DNA of 64,000 nt from Streptomyces sp. NBC_00162 (GCF_024611995.1 NZ_CP102509.1:4278001-4342000); one strand, 5' to 3'; positions 1 to 9,059 are shown, counted from the stretch's first letter. Made by a program: numbers and translations. Notes: generated from the sequence alone by a model not told the origin.

Positions 1-123
1 CTCGCGGGTGAAGATTCACCTGTCGCCAAGGCCGAGGGGAACACGAACCGGCGAGGCGACACCGACCACACCAACCGGCCCGGCGCTCTGCCGTGCCCAT
101 GTGATTCCTGGGGGGAGTCCACC

Positions 124-1392
124 ATGTCCGTTCGCACCGCAGCCGCCATCGCAGTCGTCGCCGGCGTTGTCACCACTCTGCTGCCGCTCTCGGCCACCGC
201 CGCGTCCGCCGCACCCACCGCCGGCGACCACGCCGTGCTGCGTACGGAGATGGGTACTCCCGTCCCCAACGGTCCGCTGACCCGCGGCGGGGTCACCGAG
301 ACCTTCGACCTCACGGTGAAGAACCCGACCGGCAAGCCCGTCACGTACAAGCCGTGGATGCTCCTGGACCCGACCGGTCCGAGCCGGCTCCAGAACGACG
401 ACGTGGTCTTCAAGGTCGACGCGGTGGACGCCCCCGCGACCAAGTCCTCGATCGGCCAGCAGGACGGCGAGTGGCAGGGCATGTTCTTCCCGGCGGCCGC
501 CACCCCGGGCGAGTCGGACAAGGGCTTCGACATCCCCGCGAACGGCAAGATGACCTGGAAGGTCACCCTCGGCCTCGGCGCGAACTACCCGACCAACAAC
601 GGGGACTTCAACCTCCGCGCCGCCAGCTACAACAACTCGGTGGCCGCCGACGGCATGGGCTCCCACCTCTTCAAGGTCGGCCCGCAGATCAAGACGGGCG
701 AGCTGAAGACCTGGTTCAAGCAGGGCAGCTCCGACACGGGCGGCCAGGAGCACCGCGCGTACTGGGACCTGAACTACCAGGCCACCGGCGACGGCGAGTT
801 CGCCACCGGCCTCGCGAGCAGCCTGAGCCTGACGCACCCGGGCGACGAGGCGGCCGACTTCCGCCTCCAGGCCCTGATCGACGGCCGCTGGCAGGACCTG
901 AAGGCCCAGGACAGCCGCTACGCGCTGCCCGAGATCCCCAAGGGCTTCGGCGCGGCCTCCGGCGCCCGCACCCTGCCGCTGCGGGTCAGCCTGGGCAAGG
1001 ACACCAAGATCAAGAAGAAGACCACCATCACGATGTCGGTCGAGGTCGCGCCGGCCAAGGGCAACACGTACCCGCTCAAGTCCGTCGAGGTGCAGTTCCC
1101 GCTCGTCCCGTTCGCGGAGCCGGCGCCCTCCTCGACCCCGACCACCACGCCGTCGGCCACGCCCACCAAGACCCCGGGCAGCTCCACGGTGGCGCAGCCG
1201 GCCGCGGCCACCTCCTCCTCGGCCGCCGCCGCGGGCAACACCCACGTGGCCACCACCGGTTCGGGCTCGCTGGCCGCCACCGGCGCCCAGTCGGGCACGG
1301 GCCTGTACGCCGGCCTCGCCGCGGCCCTGGTCGCCCTCGGCGCGGCCGCGGCCTGGCTCGGCGCCCGCCGCCGCCGGGGCATCTCCGCCTGA
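124..1392 (+). CDS. Secreted LAXTG-anchored cell-surface protein
   Basis: A 422-residue exported protein of unknown function, predicted to be covalently attached to peptidoglycan by a class E sortase. An N-terminal Sec signal peptide ends near ATAASAAP (about residue 30). The exported part is rich in beta-type sequence from about 35 to 320. A Pro/Thr/Ser/Ala linker, typical of a wall-spanning segment, covers about 330-375. The C-terminus has the motif LAATG, a hydrophobic helix and an RRRR tail. LAXTG is the sortase motif known from Streptomyces surface proteins. A GGGGGAG ribosome site lies just before the ATG. The gene stands alone and ends in a strong hairpin. The surface role is secure from topology, but I recognise no catalytic motif. 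Confidence 0.88.
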   Translation: MSVRTAAAIAVVAGVVTTLLPLSATAASAAPTAGDHAVLRTEMGTPVPNGPLTRGGVTETFDLTVKNPTGKPVTYKPWMLLDPTGPSRLQNDDVVFKVDAVDAPATKSSIGQQDGEWQGMFFPAAATPGESDKGFDIPANGKMTWKVTLGLGANYPTNNGDFNLRAASYNNSVAADGMGSHLFKVGPQIKTGELKTWFKQGSSDTGGQEHRAYWDLNYQATGDGEFATGLASSLSLTHPGDEAADFRLQALIDGRWQDLKAQDSRYALPEIPKGFGAASGARTLPLRVSLGKDTKIKKKTTITMSVEVAPAKGNTYPLKSVEVQFPLVPFAEPAPSSTPTTTPSATPTKTPGSSTVAQPAAATSSSAAAAGNTHVATTGSGSLAATGAQSGTGLYAGLAAALVALGAAAAWLGARRRRGISA

Positions 1393-1400
1393 CCGGCACC

Positions 1401-1455
1401 CCGTACGACGAAGCGCCCCACCCGAAGTGATCGGGTGGGGCGCTTCGTCGTACGG
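1401..1455. terminator. Perfect 25-bp stem terminator between the LAXTG gene and tRNA-Lys
   Basis: Positions 1401-1425 are perfectly complementary to 1431-1455 around a 5-base loop. The stem is GC-rich with no U tract, as is common in Streptomyces. It follows the LAXTG gene stop by 9 bases and, read on the other strand, follows the tRNA-Lys gene, so it probably works in both directions. Confidence 0.88.
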
Positions 1456-1489
1456 GCCACGGGGGTTGTCCCCCGCGGGCCCTGAGCAG

Positions 1490-1562
1490 TAGGCCATGTC
1501 GGACTCGAACCGACAACCAACGGATTAAAAGTCCGCTGCTCTGCCAATTGAGCTAATGGCCC
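1490..1562 (-). tRNA. tRNA-Lys (UUU)
   Basis: A 73-nt cloverleaf on the minus strand. The acceptor arm GGGCCAT pairs with ATGGCCT, the D stem is GCTC/GAGC, the anticodon loop is CTTTTAA (anticodon UUU), and the T arm has a normal TTCGAGT loop. CCA is not encoded. Confidence 0.95.
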
Positions 1563-1638
1563 TCGGCGTGCTCACCCCAGAGCATAGCCGGACAGCGCCG
1601 GTCAGCCGATCGGGTATCGGCTGACCGGCCTGTCGGGG

Positions 1639-3963
1639 TCAGCGGACCGCGGGGAGCACCGCGCGGAACGGGACCGCGGTGACCTTGACCGAGCCGGTGG
1701 TCCGGAGCTCGGCGCCCTGGCCGTCGGCGGGCCTGGCGGTGAGCGTCCACTCGTAGTCGCCGGCGTAGAGGTAGGTCCCCCACTGGTTCTTGCCGTCCCA
1801 CGCGGGGGCGATCACACCGCGCGCCTCACCGCCGCTGCGCACGACGGTCGAGATGCCCGAGGTCTTGTTGCGCACCGTCAGCTTCCACGAGGCGACGGGC
1901 TTGGACAGCCACCAGCGCGACGGCCAGTTCTTCGCGGTCTTGAAGTCCACGGTCGCGGGAACGTCCTGGTCGATCGCCGCGAGCGGGGAAGCCGAGCCGG
2001 TGACTCCGGCCAGGTGGACCGTCTCGCTCGCGTCCGTGTACGCCAGCCGGCCGCCGAACCGGTCGATGGTCCAGTCGTTGCCGTAGCTGTTGACGTACTG
2101 GGCGATCTCGCGTTCCCGTACCGGCGCGCCGGAGCGCAGGTTGTAGACCTCCAGGCCGACGCCCCCCTGGTGCACGACGTAGCCGTCGCCGAGCCGCACG
2201 CGGTGGCGCTCGGGCGTGAAGGGCAGCGGGATCCGCTTCGCGGACGGCAGGTGGAAGGCGGCGGCGCCGTCCCCGTAGAAGGAACAGGTGGAGTAGAACC
2301 AGCCACCGTTGACCGCGAGCTCGTACGGGCGGCAGCCCGAACCGAGGTCCACCCGCTGCGTGATCTGCCCGGTCCGCAGGTCCGTCCCGGCCACCACGCC
2401 CTTGTCACCCTCGGGCTGCCAGAGCACGGACCCCCACAGGACGGCGGACGAGGAGGCGTTGACGTCCAGGATCTTCCCGGCGTCGATGTCCGCCACGAGG
2501 AGGCGGGAGGCGGAGTTCTCGGTCGCGACGATGAGCACGTAGCGGCCCGAGACGCTCTCGATGTGGCTCGGCTGCAACTGCGTCTTGCCCGCCAGGGTCA
2601 CCCGGCGCACCGCGCCGCCCGCTCCGGCGTCCATCACGTTCACGGCGATTGCGCACGACGAGCAGTTCCCCGCGTCAACGGACGACAGCGAGAGGAACCG
2701 GCCGTCGCCCGTCGCGACGCTCCGGGTGCCGACGGCGTCCTGGACGCCGCAGACCTCCTGGTTCACCATGACGTCGCACTTCCACGAGGGGGTCTGGGAC
2801 ACCGTCGCGGGGCCGGACACCGAGGCCGTGTAGCCCTGGACGCTCCGGGCGGGGTCGGTCTGGCCCACGGCCAGCTGCCCCTGGGCGAAGGCGAGGCCCA
2901 CGCGGTCCGCGGGGTTCGGCGGAACGCGCAGGGCCTCCTTGATCACGGGAGCGCCGTCGGTTCCGGGCTCGATGCGCTGGATGCCCCAGTGACTGGAGTC
3001 GGTACCGCCGGCCAGGTAGGCGGCGCCGTCCGTTCCGGGCAGGATCGGGTCGCTCCCGGTCCGCGGCAGCAGGGTGCGCGTCGCTCCGCCCGCGACGGGT
3101 ACCGCGGTCAGTCCCTTCGGGACCTGGGCGAGCAGCCAGTCGCCCACGGGCTGGACGGACTCCGCCGACGACGTGGCCAGGTCGACCGTGTGGCTCACCT
3201 TGCCGTCGGCGCGCGAACGCAGCGTCGCCTTGCCCGAGTTCTCCATCGCGATCCACTGCGAGCCGAGCCCGAACGTGACGAGGGCCGTGTCCGTGACACC
3301 GTCCGGCATCGGCACCGGGCGCAGCGTCGCCGTGGCGAAGTCGAGGAGGGCCACGGTTTCGCCGCCCTTGCCGTTCAGGTACGAGACCAGCGCGCCCTTG
3401 GCGTCGAAGGCCTGCACGCGGAAACGGGAGGTCCCGAACCTGTCGGGTGAGGTGACGACCACGTCCTTGCGCGGCTCGTTCTCCCGGCCGATGAGATGCA
3501 GGGTGAGCCAGCCCGCCTGGTCCACCTCCGTGGCGAGCACCTGGGTCGGTGAGAAGGCCTTGGCCCAGGCTCGGCCCGCAGGGGGAGTCAGCGTTTCGCT
3601 CTTGCCCGAGGCGAAGTCGTGCAGGTGCATCGGACCCGGTGCCGATCCGCCACTGGACTTCTCGCATACGACGGAGTCGCCGGAGGCCGCCCACCAGAGG
3701 TCCGAGCCGGACACGCTGCAGCCCGCGCCGGATGCTTCCCGGCCGTCCTTCAGGCTCCGCCAGAACCAGCTTCCGTCCCGGTACATCACCAGGCCCGTAC
3801 CGGCTCCGGAGACGGCCTGGCGCGCCGGGTCCTTGTGCGGCGGCGGCGCGATCGTCAGGTCGTCGGCGGCCGTCGGTCCGGCCGTGGCCGATACGGCCGT
3901 CAGGCCGCCGACCCCCATGGCCAGTGCGAGCGCGAGGGCGCCCAGCACACGTGACCGTCTCAT
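1639..3963 (-). CDS. Secreted propeller-like protein with C-terminal FlgD-like Ig domain
   Basis: An exported protein of 774 residues from the chosen start. That start begins MRRSRVLGALAL, gives a clean signal peptide ending near ATAGPTAAD, and has a G-rich ribosome site upstream. The longer frame reaching back to 4086 would place the signal peptide internally. The mature part consists of repeated beta-strand units with GDG, GGxxR and W-containing segments, consistent with a beta-propeller. The last 90 residues contain PAWDGKNQWGTYLYAGDY, which matches the FlgD-type Ig fold common at the ends of Streptomyces secreted proteins. Function is unknown. A cysteine-rich stretch near the middle (CSSC) suggests a disulfide. 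It stands alone between tRNA-Lys and the DEAD-box helicase. Confidence 0.82.
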   Translation of the reverse strand: MRRSRVLGALALALAMGVGGLTAVSATAGPTAADDLTIAPPPHKDPARQAVSGAGTGLVMYRDGSWFWRSLKDGREASGAGCSVSGSDLWWAASGDSVVCEKSSGGSAPGPMHLHDFASGKSETLTPPAGRAWAKAFSPTQVLATEVDQAGWLTLHLIGRENEPRKDVVVTSPDRFGTSRFRVQAFDAKGALVSYLNGKGGETVALLDFATATLRPVPMPDGVTDTALVTFGLGSQWIAMENSGKATLRSRADGKVSHTVDLATSSAESVQPVGDWLLAQVPKGLTAVPVAGGATRTLLPRTGSDPILPGTDGAAYLAGGTDSSHWGIQRIEPGTDGAPVIKEALRVPPNPADRVGLAFAQGQLAVGQTDPARSVQGYTASVSGPATVSQTPSWKCDVMVNQEVCGVQDAVGTRSVATGDGRFLSLSSVDAGNCSSCAIAVNVMDAGAGGAVRRVTLAGKTQLQPSHIESVSGRYVLIVATENSASRLLVADIDAGKILDVNASSSAVLWGSVLWQPEGDKGVVAGTDLRTGQITQRVDLGSGCRPYELAVNGGWFYSTCSFYGDGAAAFHLPSAKRIPLPFTPERHRVRLGDGYVVHQGGVGLEVYNLRSGAPVREREIAQYVNSYGNDWTIDRFGGRLAYTDASETVHLAGVTGSASPLAAIDQDVPATVDFKTAKNWPSRWWLSKPVASWKLTVRNKTSGISTVVRSGGEARGVIAPAWDGKNQWGTYLYAGDYEWTLTARPADGQGAELRTTGSVKVTAVPFRAVLPAVR

Positions 3964-4055
3964 TGAAGTCCCACCCCCAGGAAGTGCGCAGGGGGTGGTC
4001 GCGATCCGCGTTGCCGTGCCCCCCACCGCAAAGTCTGTGGATCGTAGCAACACGC

Positions 4056-4106
4056 GACAAGGCCCCCACCACCAGCTTGAGTTCAAGCGGTCGTGGGGGC
4101 CCTGTC
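4056..4106. terminator. Terminator after the DEAD-box helicase gene
   Basis: A long hairpin: GGCCCCCAC (4061-4069) pairs with GTGGGGGCC (4093-4101), with a nested stem GCTTGA/TCAAGC at 4075-4088. It lies about 20 bases past the helicase stop on the minus strand. Confidence 0.82.
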
Positions 4107-4127
4107 AGGGGTTCAGCTCAGCTGCGA

Positions 4128-6461
4128 TCAGCCGTTGCGCTTCCAGCGCGGCTTGTCGTCGCGGCGGCCGCCGAAGGAGCCGGTCGAGCCGGAGCCGGAC
4201 GGACGGTGGTCGTCGCGGCGGCCGTACGGGCGGTCGCCGGCGCCGCCGGAGCGGAAGCCACCGGACGGACGGTCGTCACGACGGTCGCGGTTGAACGGAC
4301 GGTCGCCGCCACCGGAGCGGAAGCCGCTGCCGGAGGTGCGGTCGTCACGGTTGTACGTGCCGTTGCCCGTGGACGGACGGTCGCCACCGGAACGGAAGCC
4401 GCCCGACGGACGGTCGTCGCGGCGGAAGCCGCCACGGTCGCCACCGCGGTCATCGCGGTTGAAACCACCAGAGGGGCGGTCGTCGCGACGGAAGCCACCG
4501 CCGGTCGGACGGTCGCCACCGGAGCGGAAGCCGCCACGGTCGCCACCGCGGTCATCGCGGTTGAAACCACCCGAGGGACGGTCGTCGCGACGGAAGCCAC
4601 CGCCGGTCGGACGGTCGCCACCGGAGCGGAAGCCACCGGACGGACGGTCGTCGCGGCGGAAGCCGCCACGGTCGCCACCGCGGTCGTCACGGTTGAAGCC
4701 ACCCGACGGGCGGCCACCGCGGTCACCACGGTCACCGCGGTCGTCGCGGCGGAAGCCGCCACGGTCGCCACCGCGGTTGTCGCGGTCACCACCGCGGTTG
4801 TCGCGACGCTCGAAGTTGCCGCGGTCGTCGCGCTGGGCGCGCTGCTCCTCGCGGCGCTCCTGCGCGGCCAGCTCGGCGGCAGCGGCTGCGGCGGCAGCCG
4901 CGACCTCGGCCTCGGCGGCCTCGGCCACCTCGGCGACAGCGGCCTCCGGGTCCTCGCCACGCTCACGCGCGGAGCGGGCGACCAGGCGGTCGGCCTCCTC
5001 GCGCAGTTCCACGGCACGGCGCGACAGGCGCTCCAGCTGCTTGGTGAGCTCGGCGACCTCGCGCTCGGCCTGCTTCGCGGCGTTGTTCGCGGAGTCGGCC
5101 TGGACCTCGGTCAGCGAACGGGCACCGGTGATCTCGGCGACCTCGGGCTCGAAGGCGCCGGCGCCCTGGACGATGTGGCGCGAGGCGTCGACGCCCGCGT
5201 CCTCCATCAGGCGGAAGATCTGGCGGCGCTGGTGCGGCAGGGCCAGGGAGACCACGACACCGGACTTGCCGGCGCGGGCGGTACGGCCCGAGCGGTGCAG
5301 GTAGTCCTTGTGGTCGCCGGCCGGGTCCACGTTCAGGACCAGGTCGATGCCGTCGACGTGGATGCCGCGGGCGGCGACGTCGGTGGCGACGAGCGCGTTG
5401 ACGTAGCCGTCCTTGAAGTCGGCGAGGACGCGGGTACGGGCGCCCTGCGTCATGCCGCCGTGCAGCGCGTCGGCCTTCACGCCGGCCTCGACGAGCTGCT
5501 CGGCGATGCGGTCGGCGCCCAGCTGGGTGCGGACGAAGATGATGGTGCGGCCCTTGCGGGCGGCGATGGCGGCCGTGACCGGCGCCTTGTCCTTCGGCTT
5601 CACGACGAGGACGTGGTGCGTCATGGTCGTGACGTTGCCCTGCGCGCTGTCGACCTCGTGCGTGACGGGGTTGGACAGGTAGCGCTTGACCAGGGTGCCG
5701 ATCTCGTTCTCCATGGTGGCGGAGAAGAGCATGCGCTGGCCGCCGCCGGGGATCTGGTCGAGCAGCTCGGTGACCTCGGGCAGGAAGCCCAGGTCGGCCA
5801 TCTGGTCGGCCTCGTCGAGGACGGCGATCTTGACGTTCTCGAGGGAGCAGGCGCCACGGTTGATGATGTCGCGCAGACGGCCCGGGGTGGCGACGAGGAC
5901 GTCGACGCCACGCTCGAGGGCGTAGATCTGGTTGCTCATCGAGGTACCGCCGCAGACGACCTTCATCTTCAGGCCGAGCACGTCGCCGTAGGGCTGGAGG
6001 GCGTCCGCGACCTGCATCGCGAGCTCACGCGTCGGCGTGAGGATGATGGCGCGGGGCTTCTTCTTCTCGGTGTGACCGCCGGCCAGCGAGGCCAGGGTGG
6101 GCAGACCGAAGGAGAGGGTCTTGCCGGAGCCGGTGCGGCCGCGGCCGAGGATGTCCTTGCCGGCCAGGGCGTCCGGGATGGTCGCGGCCTGGATCGGGAA
6201 GGGGGCGGTGACGCCGTTCTGCGCGAGCTTGCGCACGATGCCCTCGGGCAGACCGAGGTCGCCGAAGGTGATCGTGGGCTCGGCGTCGGCGTCGGACTCG
6301 TCGTCGCCGTCGGCGTCGAAGGAGTCGATGGACTGGTCGGTCGTCACGTCGGCCTCAAGAGCCTCGATGGTCTCGTCGACCACAAGGGTCTCTACTGCGT
6401 CGACGATCTCGTTCGAGTCGTTCTCGGGCATGACGGCACGGTCAGAACTGGAAATGGACAT
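4128..6461 (-). CDS. DEAD-box ATP-dependent RNA helicase with long RGG-like tail
   Basis: A 777-residue cytoplasmic RNA helicase that should unwind RNA duplexes using ATP, in ribosome assembly or mRNA turnover. An acidic N-terminus (1-60) precedes the Q motif (about 66-95). Motif I is GRGRTGSGKT (106-115), DEAD is at 216-219, SAT is near 247, and the motif VI region HRSGRTARAG is near 395. After the core comes a helical Ala/Glu/Arg segment (about 460-560), then about 200 residues of Arg/Gly/Asp-rich repeats such as RDDRPSGGF. The tail resembles RNA-binding RGG tails of actinobacterial DeaD/RhlE-like helicases. The start ATG lies about 13 bases after GGAAGG. An internal Met at codon 11 is an alternative start. 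The exact subfamily is not assigned. Confidence 0.95.
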   Translation of the reverse strand: MSISSSDRAVMPENDSNEIVDAVETLVVDETIEALEADVTTDQSIDSFDADGDDESDADAEPTITFGDLGLPEGIVRKLAQNGVTAPFPIQAATIPDALAGKDILGRGRTGSGKTLSFGLPTLASLAGGHTEKKKPRAIILTPTRELAMQVADALQPYGDVLGLKMKVVCGGTSMSNQIYALERGVDVLVATPGRLRDIINRGACSLENVKIAVLDEADQMADLGFLPEVTELLDQIPGGGQRMLFSATMENEIGTLVKRYLSNPVTHEVDSAQGNVTTMTHHVLVVKPKDKAPVTAAIAARKGRTIIFVRTQLGADRIAEQLVEAGVKADALHGGMTQGARTRVLADFKDGYVNALVATDVAARGIHVDGIDLVLNVDPAGDHKDYLHRSGRTARAGKSGVVVSLALPHQRRQIFRLMEDAGVDASRHIVQGAGAFEPEVAEITGARSLTEVQADSANNAAKQAEREVAELTKQLERLSRRAVELREEADRLVARSARERGEDPEAAVAEVAEAAEAEVAAAAAAAAAELAAQERREEQRAQRDDRGNFERRDNRGGDRDNRGGDRGGFRRDDRGDRGDRGGRPSGGFNRDDRGGDRGGFRRDDRPSGGFRSGGDRPTGGGFRRDDRPSGGFNRDDRGGDRGGFRSGGDRPTGGGFRRDDRPSGGFNRDDRGGDRGGFRRDDRPSGGFRSGGDRPSTGNGTYNRDDRTSGSGFRSGGGDRPFNRDRRDDRPSGGFRSGGAGDRPYGRRDDHRPSGSGSTGSFGGRRDDKPRWKRNG
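4376..4830 (-). repeat. Tandem repeats encoding the RDDRPSGGF/GGDRGGF helicase tail
   Basis: An in-frame coding repeat inside the helicase gene. The block beginning CGTCGCGACGGAAGCCACCG recurs at 4481 and 4583, a period of about 102 bp (34 residues). Shorter units of GACGGTCG, CCACCGCGG and similar fill the rest. The near-identity of copies at DNA level suggests recent duplication or slippage. It creates long spurious frames on the other strand. Confidence 0.85.
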
Positions 6462-6735
6462 GCGAAATGCGAAACCTTCCGGAGTCTCGGCACGCGCCCA
6501 AACTCCGTGAATCGCAAATCGACCGCCTCAATGCGGTCAGCCACGGCTAGGGAGAGTACGCGCCACACGGCGCTCTTCGGATTCGGCGCCGGGCAATGGG
6601 ATCAAACGATCTATAACCATACGCACCCTCCCCCGGGTCTGGCAAGTCACCCCCGCAGAAACGACCCTGACCTGCGAAGATGCCCTGAGCCCGGGGGGCG
6701 GGCGGAGCGCGGCCGACGCCGGAACGGCCCCGCGA

Positions 6736-7305
6736 TCACGACCCGGCTGGGGTGCTCGGCTCCGGCTGCGGGCTCGGCGGCGGCGGCGTGGGTTCCGTCA
6801 CAGGAGGAGTCGTGGCCGGCGGTTCCGGGGTCGGGCTGTGCGACTGCTGCCCGCCGCCCGAGCCGCCGGAGCCGGAACCGCCCGAGCCACCCGATCCGCC
6901 CGAGCCACCGGAACCCCCGGATCCGCCCGAACCGCCCCCGGAGGGCTCCTGCGGCCCCTGGCCGCCCGCCCCGCCGCCCGGTCCCGCCGACGGCGAGGGC
7001 ACTCCCGGCTTGCCGCTCGGCGCCCCCGGGCTCGGTGAGCCCCCGGTCGCGCCGGACGCCTTGCCGTCCTCCTTGGGCGTGCCGTCCTGGTTCCCCGTAC
7101 CGTCCTTCGCGCCGTGCCCGTTGCCGTGCACCCCGGAACCCCGTCCGGCCGTGGACCCCCCGCCCGCCGCGGCGCCGCCGCGACCGTCGGCCGTGGAGGA
7201 GGGCCCGGGCTTCGCCGAGTCCTCGCCGACACTCATGCAGCCCGCCGTCGCCGCGACCGCGAGCGCGGTGACGGCCAGTCGGAGGGAAGCGGACAACTGG
7301 CGCAC
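6736..7305 (-). CDS. Small lipoprotein with Gly/Ser-rich and Pro-rich tail
   Basis: A 189-residue predicted lipoprotein of unknown function. The signal peptide ends in a lipobox AATAGC, with the lipidated Cys at about residue 22. No folded domain is recognisable. The middle is Gly/Ser/Pro/Lys-rich, with an uninterrupted run of GGSGGSGGSGG type around residues 120-155, and the end is Pro/Thr/Glu-rich. This looks like a flexible cell-wall spacer. Codon usage and the signal sequence support a real gene. It stands alone, in the same direction as the crcB genes and the helicase. No terminator is obvious in the 274 bases before the helicase start. Confidence 0.7.
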   Translation of the reverse strand: MRQLSASLRLAVTALAVAATAGCMSVGEDSAKPGPSSTADGRGGAAAGGGSTAGRGSGVHGNGHGAKDGTGNQDGTPKEDGKASGATGGSPSPGAPSGKPGVPSPSAGPGGGAGGQGPQEPSGGGSGGSGGSGGSGGSGGSGGSGSGGSGGGQQSHSPTPEPPATTPPVTEPTPPPPSPQPEPSTPAGS

Positions 7306-7391
7306 GAGGGCACCTCCGAGCCTGAGGGGTGAGCGGTCCGCATGACCGGGTCAATGTGCCCAACTCCCTTTGACCCATAAGAGACACGCCC

Positions 7392-7766
7392 TCAGCCGAA
7401 CAGCTGGTGCGCCACCTGCGACCCGAGGTGTACGGCGCCCAGCCCGACCAGCACCGATGCCGCCACGTTCGCCGCCGCGAGGAACTTCCAGCCGCGCTCG
7501 GCCAGCCGCAACGTCTCGTAGGAGAACGTCGAGTAGGTGCTCAGCGCCCCGCACAGACCGGTCCCCAGCAGCAGTTGCAGCCGCCCGGAGGAGGCCCCGG
7601 CCAGCAGCGCGCCGGTCAGCACCCCCATCACCAGGCAGGCGACCGCGTTGACCACGAAGGTGCCCCAGGGGAAGAACGAATCGTGCCGCGCCTGCACCGC
7701 ACGGTCCGTCAGGTACCGCAGCGGAGCCCCGACGGCCGCGCCCGCCACCACGAGCAGCCAGTTCAC
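7392..7766 (-). CDS. crcB: Fluoride channel subunit CrcB/FluC (second of pair)
   Basis: A 124-residue membrane protein with four hydrophobic helices, forming half of a fluoride export channel that keeps cytoplasmic fluoride low. Diagnostic segments are GAPLRY near the start, [12 protein letters not shown] in helix 2, and [12 protein letters not shown] around the conserved Phe/Ser/Thr track in helix 3. The GTG start overlaps the stop of the preceding crcB as GTGA, so translation is probably coupled. Gram-positive bacteria often carry two adjacent crcB genes whose products form a heterodimer, which fits here. A longer frame upstream was rejected because it runs through the neighbour. I see no fluoride riboswitch upstream. 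Confidence 0.92.
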   Translation of the reverse strand: MNWLLVVAGAAVGAPLRYLTDRAVQARHDSFFPWGTFVVNAVACLVMGVLTGALLAGASSGRLQLLLGTGLCGALSTYSTFSYETLRLAERGWKFLAAANVAASVLVGLGAVHLGSQVAHQLFG

Positions 7767-8245
7767 CGGGAGGCCACCCGGCCCCGGACCGCGAGGCGCG
7801 TCACCGAGGCCGCCGCCCACACCGCACCGAGCGCCGCCACCACCGTGAGCCCGGCGTACGCCAGCGCGGTGCCCGCCTCCCCCTCGTCCAGCAGGCGCGA
7901 GAAGTCGACCGCGTACGTCGAGAAGGTGGTGAAGCCGCCGAGGATCCCCACCCCCGCGAAGGGCCGGACCAGCGGATGCGGCGCCGTCCTGCCGCCCTCG
8001 CTGATCAGCACCATCAGTACGCCGACCAGCGCACAGCCGGCCGCGTTGATCACGAGGGTCGCCCACGGGAAGGCCCCGGGCCCGGCCGGCCACAGCAGGG
8101 AGATCCCGTACCGCGCCGAGGCCCCGACCGCCCCGCCCGCCGCCACCGCCGCGAGCACCCGGCCCTGCGGCTCGGCGGCCTGCGCCGGCACGTGCAGGTC
8201 GACGTCCGGGTCGATGGCCTCGTCGCCGGGGACCGGCCGGGTCAT
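7763..8245 (-). CDS. crcB: Fluoride channel subunit CrcB/FluC (first of pair)
   Basis: A 160-residue four-helix membrane protein, partner of the downstream crcB. A hydrophilic N-terminus of about 35 residues precedes GASARYG, then the motifs [11 protein letters not shown] and [12 protein letters not shown], which carry the conserved Asn and the Phe/Thr/Ser track of fluoride channels. The ATG start overlaps the stop of the zincin gene as ATGA. Together with the downstream GTGA overlap, this makes a tight three-gene unit. The N-terminal extension is hydrophilic and acidic, longer than in the sister subunit. The two paralogues differ enough to suggest an obligate heterodimer, but that is inference. 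Confidence 0.92.
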   Translation of the reverse strand: MTRPVPGDEAIDPDVDLHVPAQAAEPQGRVLAAVAAGGAVGASARYGISLLWPAGPGAFPWATLVINAAGCALVGVLMVLISEGGRTAPHPLVRPFAGVGILGGFTTFSTYAVDFSRLLDEGEAGTALAYAGLTVVAALGAVWAAASVTRLAVRGRVASR

Positions 8246-8592
8246 CCGTAGCCCAGCGCGTGCAGCCGTTCGTCGTCGATCCCGAAGTGGTGGGCGATCT
8301 CGTGCACCACGGTGACCTCCGTCTCGGCGACCACGCTCTCCCGGTCCTCGCACATCCGCAACGTGGGGTTCCGGTAGATCGTGATCCGGTCCGGCAGCAC
8401 CCCGGCGTACCACTCGCCGCGGTCCGTCAGCGGGGTCCCCTCGTACAGACCGAGCAGCTCGGGGTCGTCGGCGGGCGGTTCGTCCTCGACGAACACCGCC
8501 ACGTTGTCCATCAGCCGCGTCAGCTCCGGCGGGATCCGGTCCAGGGCCTCTGCGACGAGCTCTTCGAACTCCTCGCGCGTCATCTCCAGCAC
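8242..8592 (-). CDS. Metallopeptidase family protein (minimal zincin)
   Basis: A 116-residue protein with the zinc motif [10 protein letters not shown] near the C-terminus and a typical start ([19 protein letters not shown]). This is the small actinobacterial and proteobacterial zincin family annotated as metallopeptidase family protein. The two histidines and the following His/Asp would bind zinc, with Glu as the catalytic base. The substrate is unknown. I chose the GTG at 8592, which follows a G-rich site. The ATG at 8583, three codons later, is equally possible. Its stop overlaps the start of crcB, so it leads a three-gene unit. Confidence 0.85.
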   Translation of the reverse strand: MLEMTREEFEELVAEALDRIPPELTRLMDNVAVFVEDEPPADDPELLGLYEGTPLTDRGEWYAGVLPDRITIYRNPTLRMCEDRESVVAETEVTVVHEIAHHFGIDDERLHALGYG

Positions 8593-8719
8593 CGGGCCAT
8601 TGTCCCCCCGGTGGGGCCGCCTCCCGCTTGCCGGGGAGAAACCGTTTTGGCGATCGCTCCCCGGATCCCATATGCTTCTCACGTCCCCGACGCGCTGGAA
8701 AGTGCCCGGCGGGCCTTTA

Positions 8720-8792
8720 GCCCTCATCGTCTAGTGGCCCAGGACGCCGCCCTTTCAAGGCGGTAGCACGGGTTCGAATCCCGTTGGGGGTA
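8720..8792 (+). tRNA. tRNA-Glu (UUC)
   Basis: A 73-nt cloverleaf. The acceptor arm GCCCTCA pairs with TGGGGGT, the anticodon loop is CTTTCAA (anticodon UUC), and the T loop is TTCGAAT. It is first of a three-tRNA group (Glu-Asp-Phe). CCA is not encoded. Confidence 0.95.
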
Positions 8793-8831
8793 CGCATTAC
8801 CGTGTGCAAGACTTGGTCTCGCACACTGCAA

Positions 8832-8905
8832 GGTCCTGTGGAGCAGTTGGTTAGCTCGCCACCCTGTCAAGGTGGAGGTCGCGGGTTCAAGTCCCGTCAG
8901 GATCG
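8832..8905 (+). tRNA. tRNA-Asp (GUC), copy 1
   Basis: A 74-nt cloverleaf with acceptor GGTCCTG/CAGGATC, anticodon loop CTGTCAA (anticodon GUC) and discriminator G. It matches the copy at 15179 except for a compensated base pair at positions 3 and 70 (T-A here, A-T there). Confidence 0.95.
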
Positions 8906-8927
8906 CTGAAGCCGGAAACGGTTTCGT

Positions 8928-9004
8928 GGCTGGGTAGCTCAGTTGGTACGAGCGATCGCCTGAAAAGCGATAGGTCGCCGGTTCGACCCCGGCCCCAGCC
9001 ACCA
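8928..9004 (+). tRNA. tRNA-Phe (GAA)
   Basis: The acceptor arm GGCTGGG pairs with CCCAGCC, the anticodon loop is CTGAAAA (anticodon GAA), and the T loop is TTCGACC. The mature body ends at 9001 and CCA is encoded at 9002-9004. It is the last of the tRNA group and is followed at once by a terminator. Confidence 0.95.
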
Positions 9005-9009
9005 TCAAG

Positions 9010-9049
9010 AACAGGAACGCCCCGTCCATCGGACGGGGCGTTCCTGTTT
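9010..9049. terminator. Bidirectional terminator between tRNA-Phe and ccdA-like gene
   Basis: An 18-bp perfect stem (9010-9027 with 9031-9048) with a 3-base loop and a short T run. It lies between a plus-strand tRNA and a minus-strand gene ending at 9060. Confidence 0.9.
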
Positions 9050-9059
9050 CCTACCGCGG

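Noticed and set aside
4376..4830. Possible CRISPR-like array
   Set aside because: Repeats are in frame with the helicase, without unique spacers, and code RDDRPSGGF.
3549..7271. 1240-codon plus-strand frame
   Set aside because: Antisense to the helicase repeats and lipoprotein. Low-complexity translation and no ribosome site.
7392..8600. Fluoride riboswitch upstream of crcB
   Set aside because: No conserved GGCGATGGNGNNCGCC-type element seen. The genes overlap upstream coding sequence.
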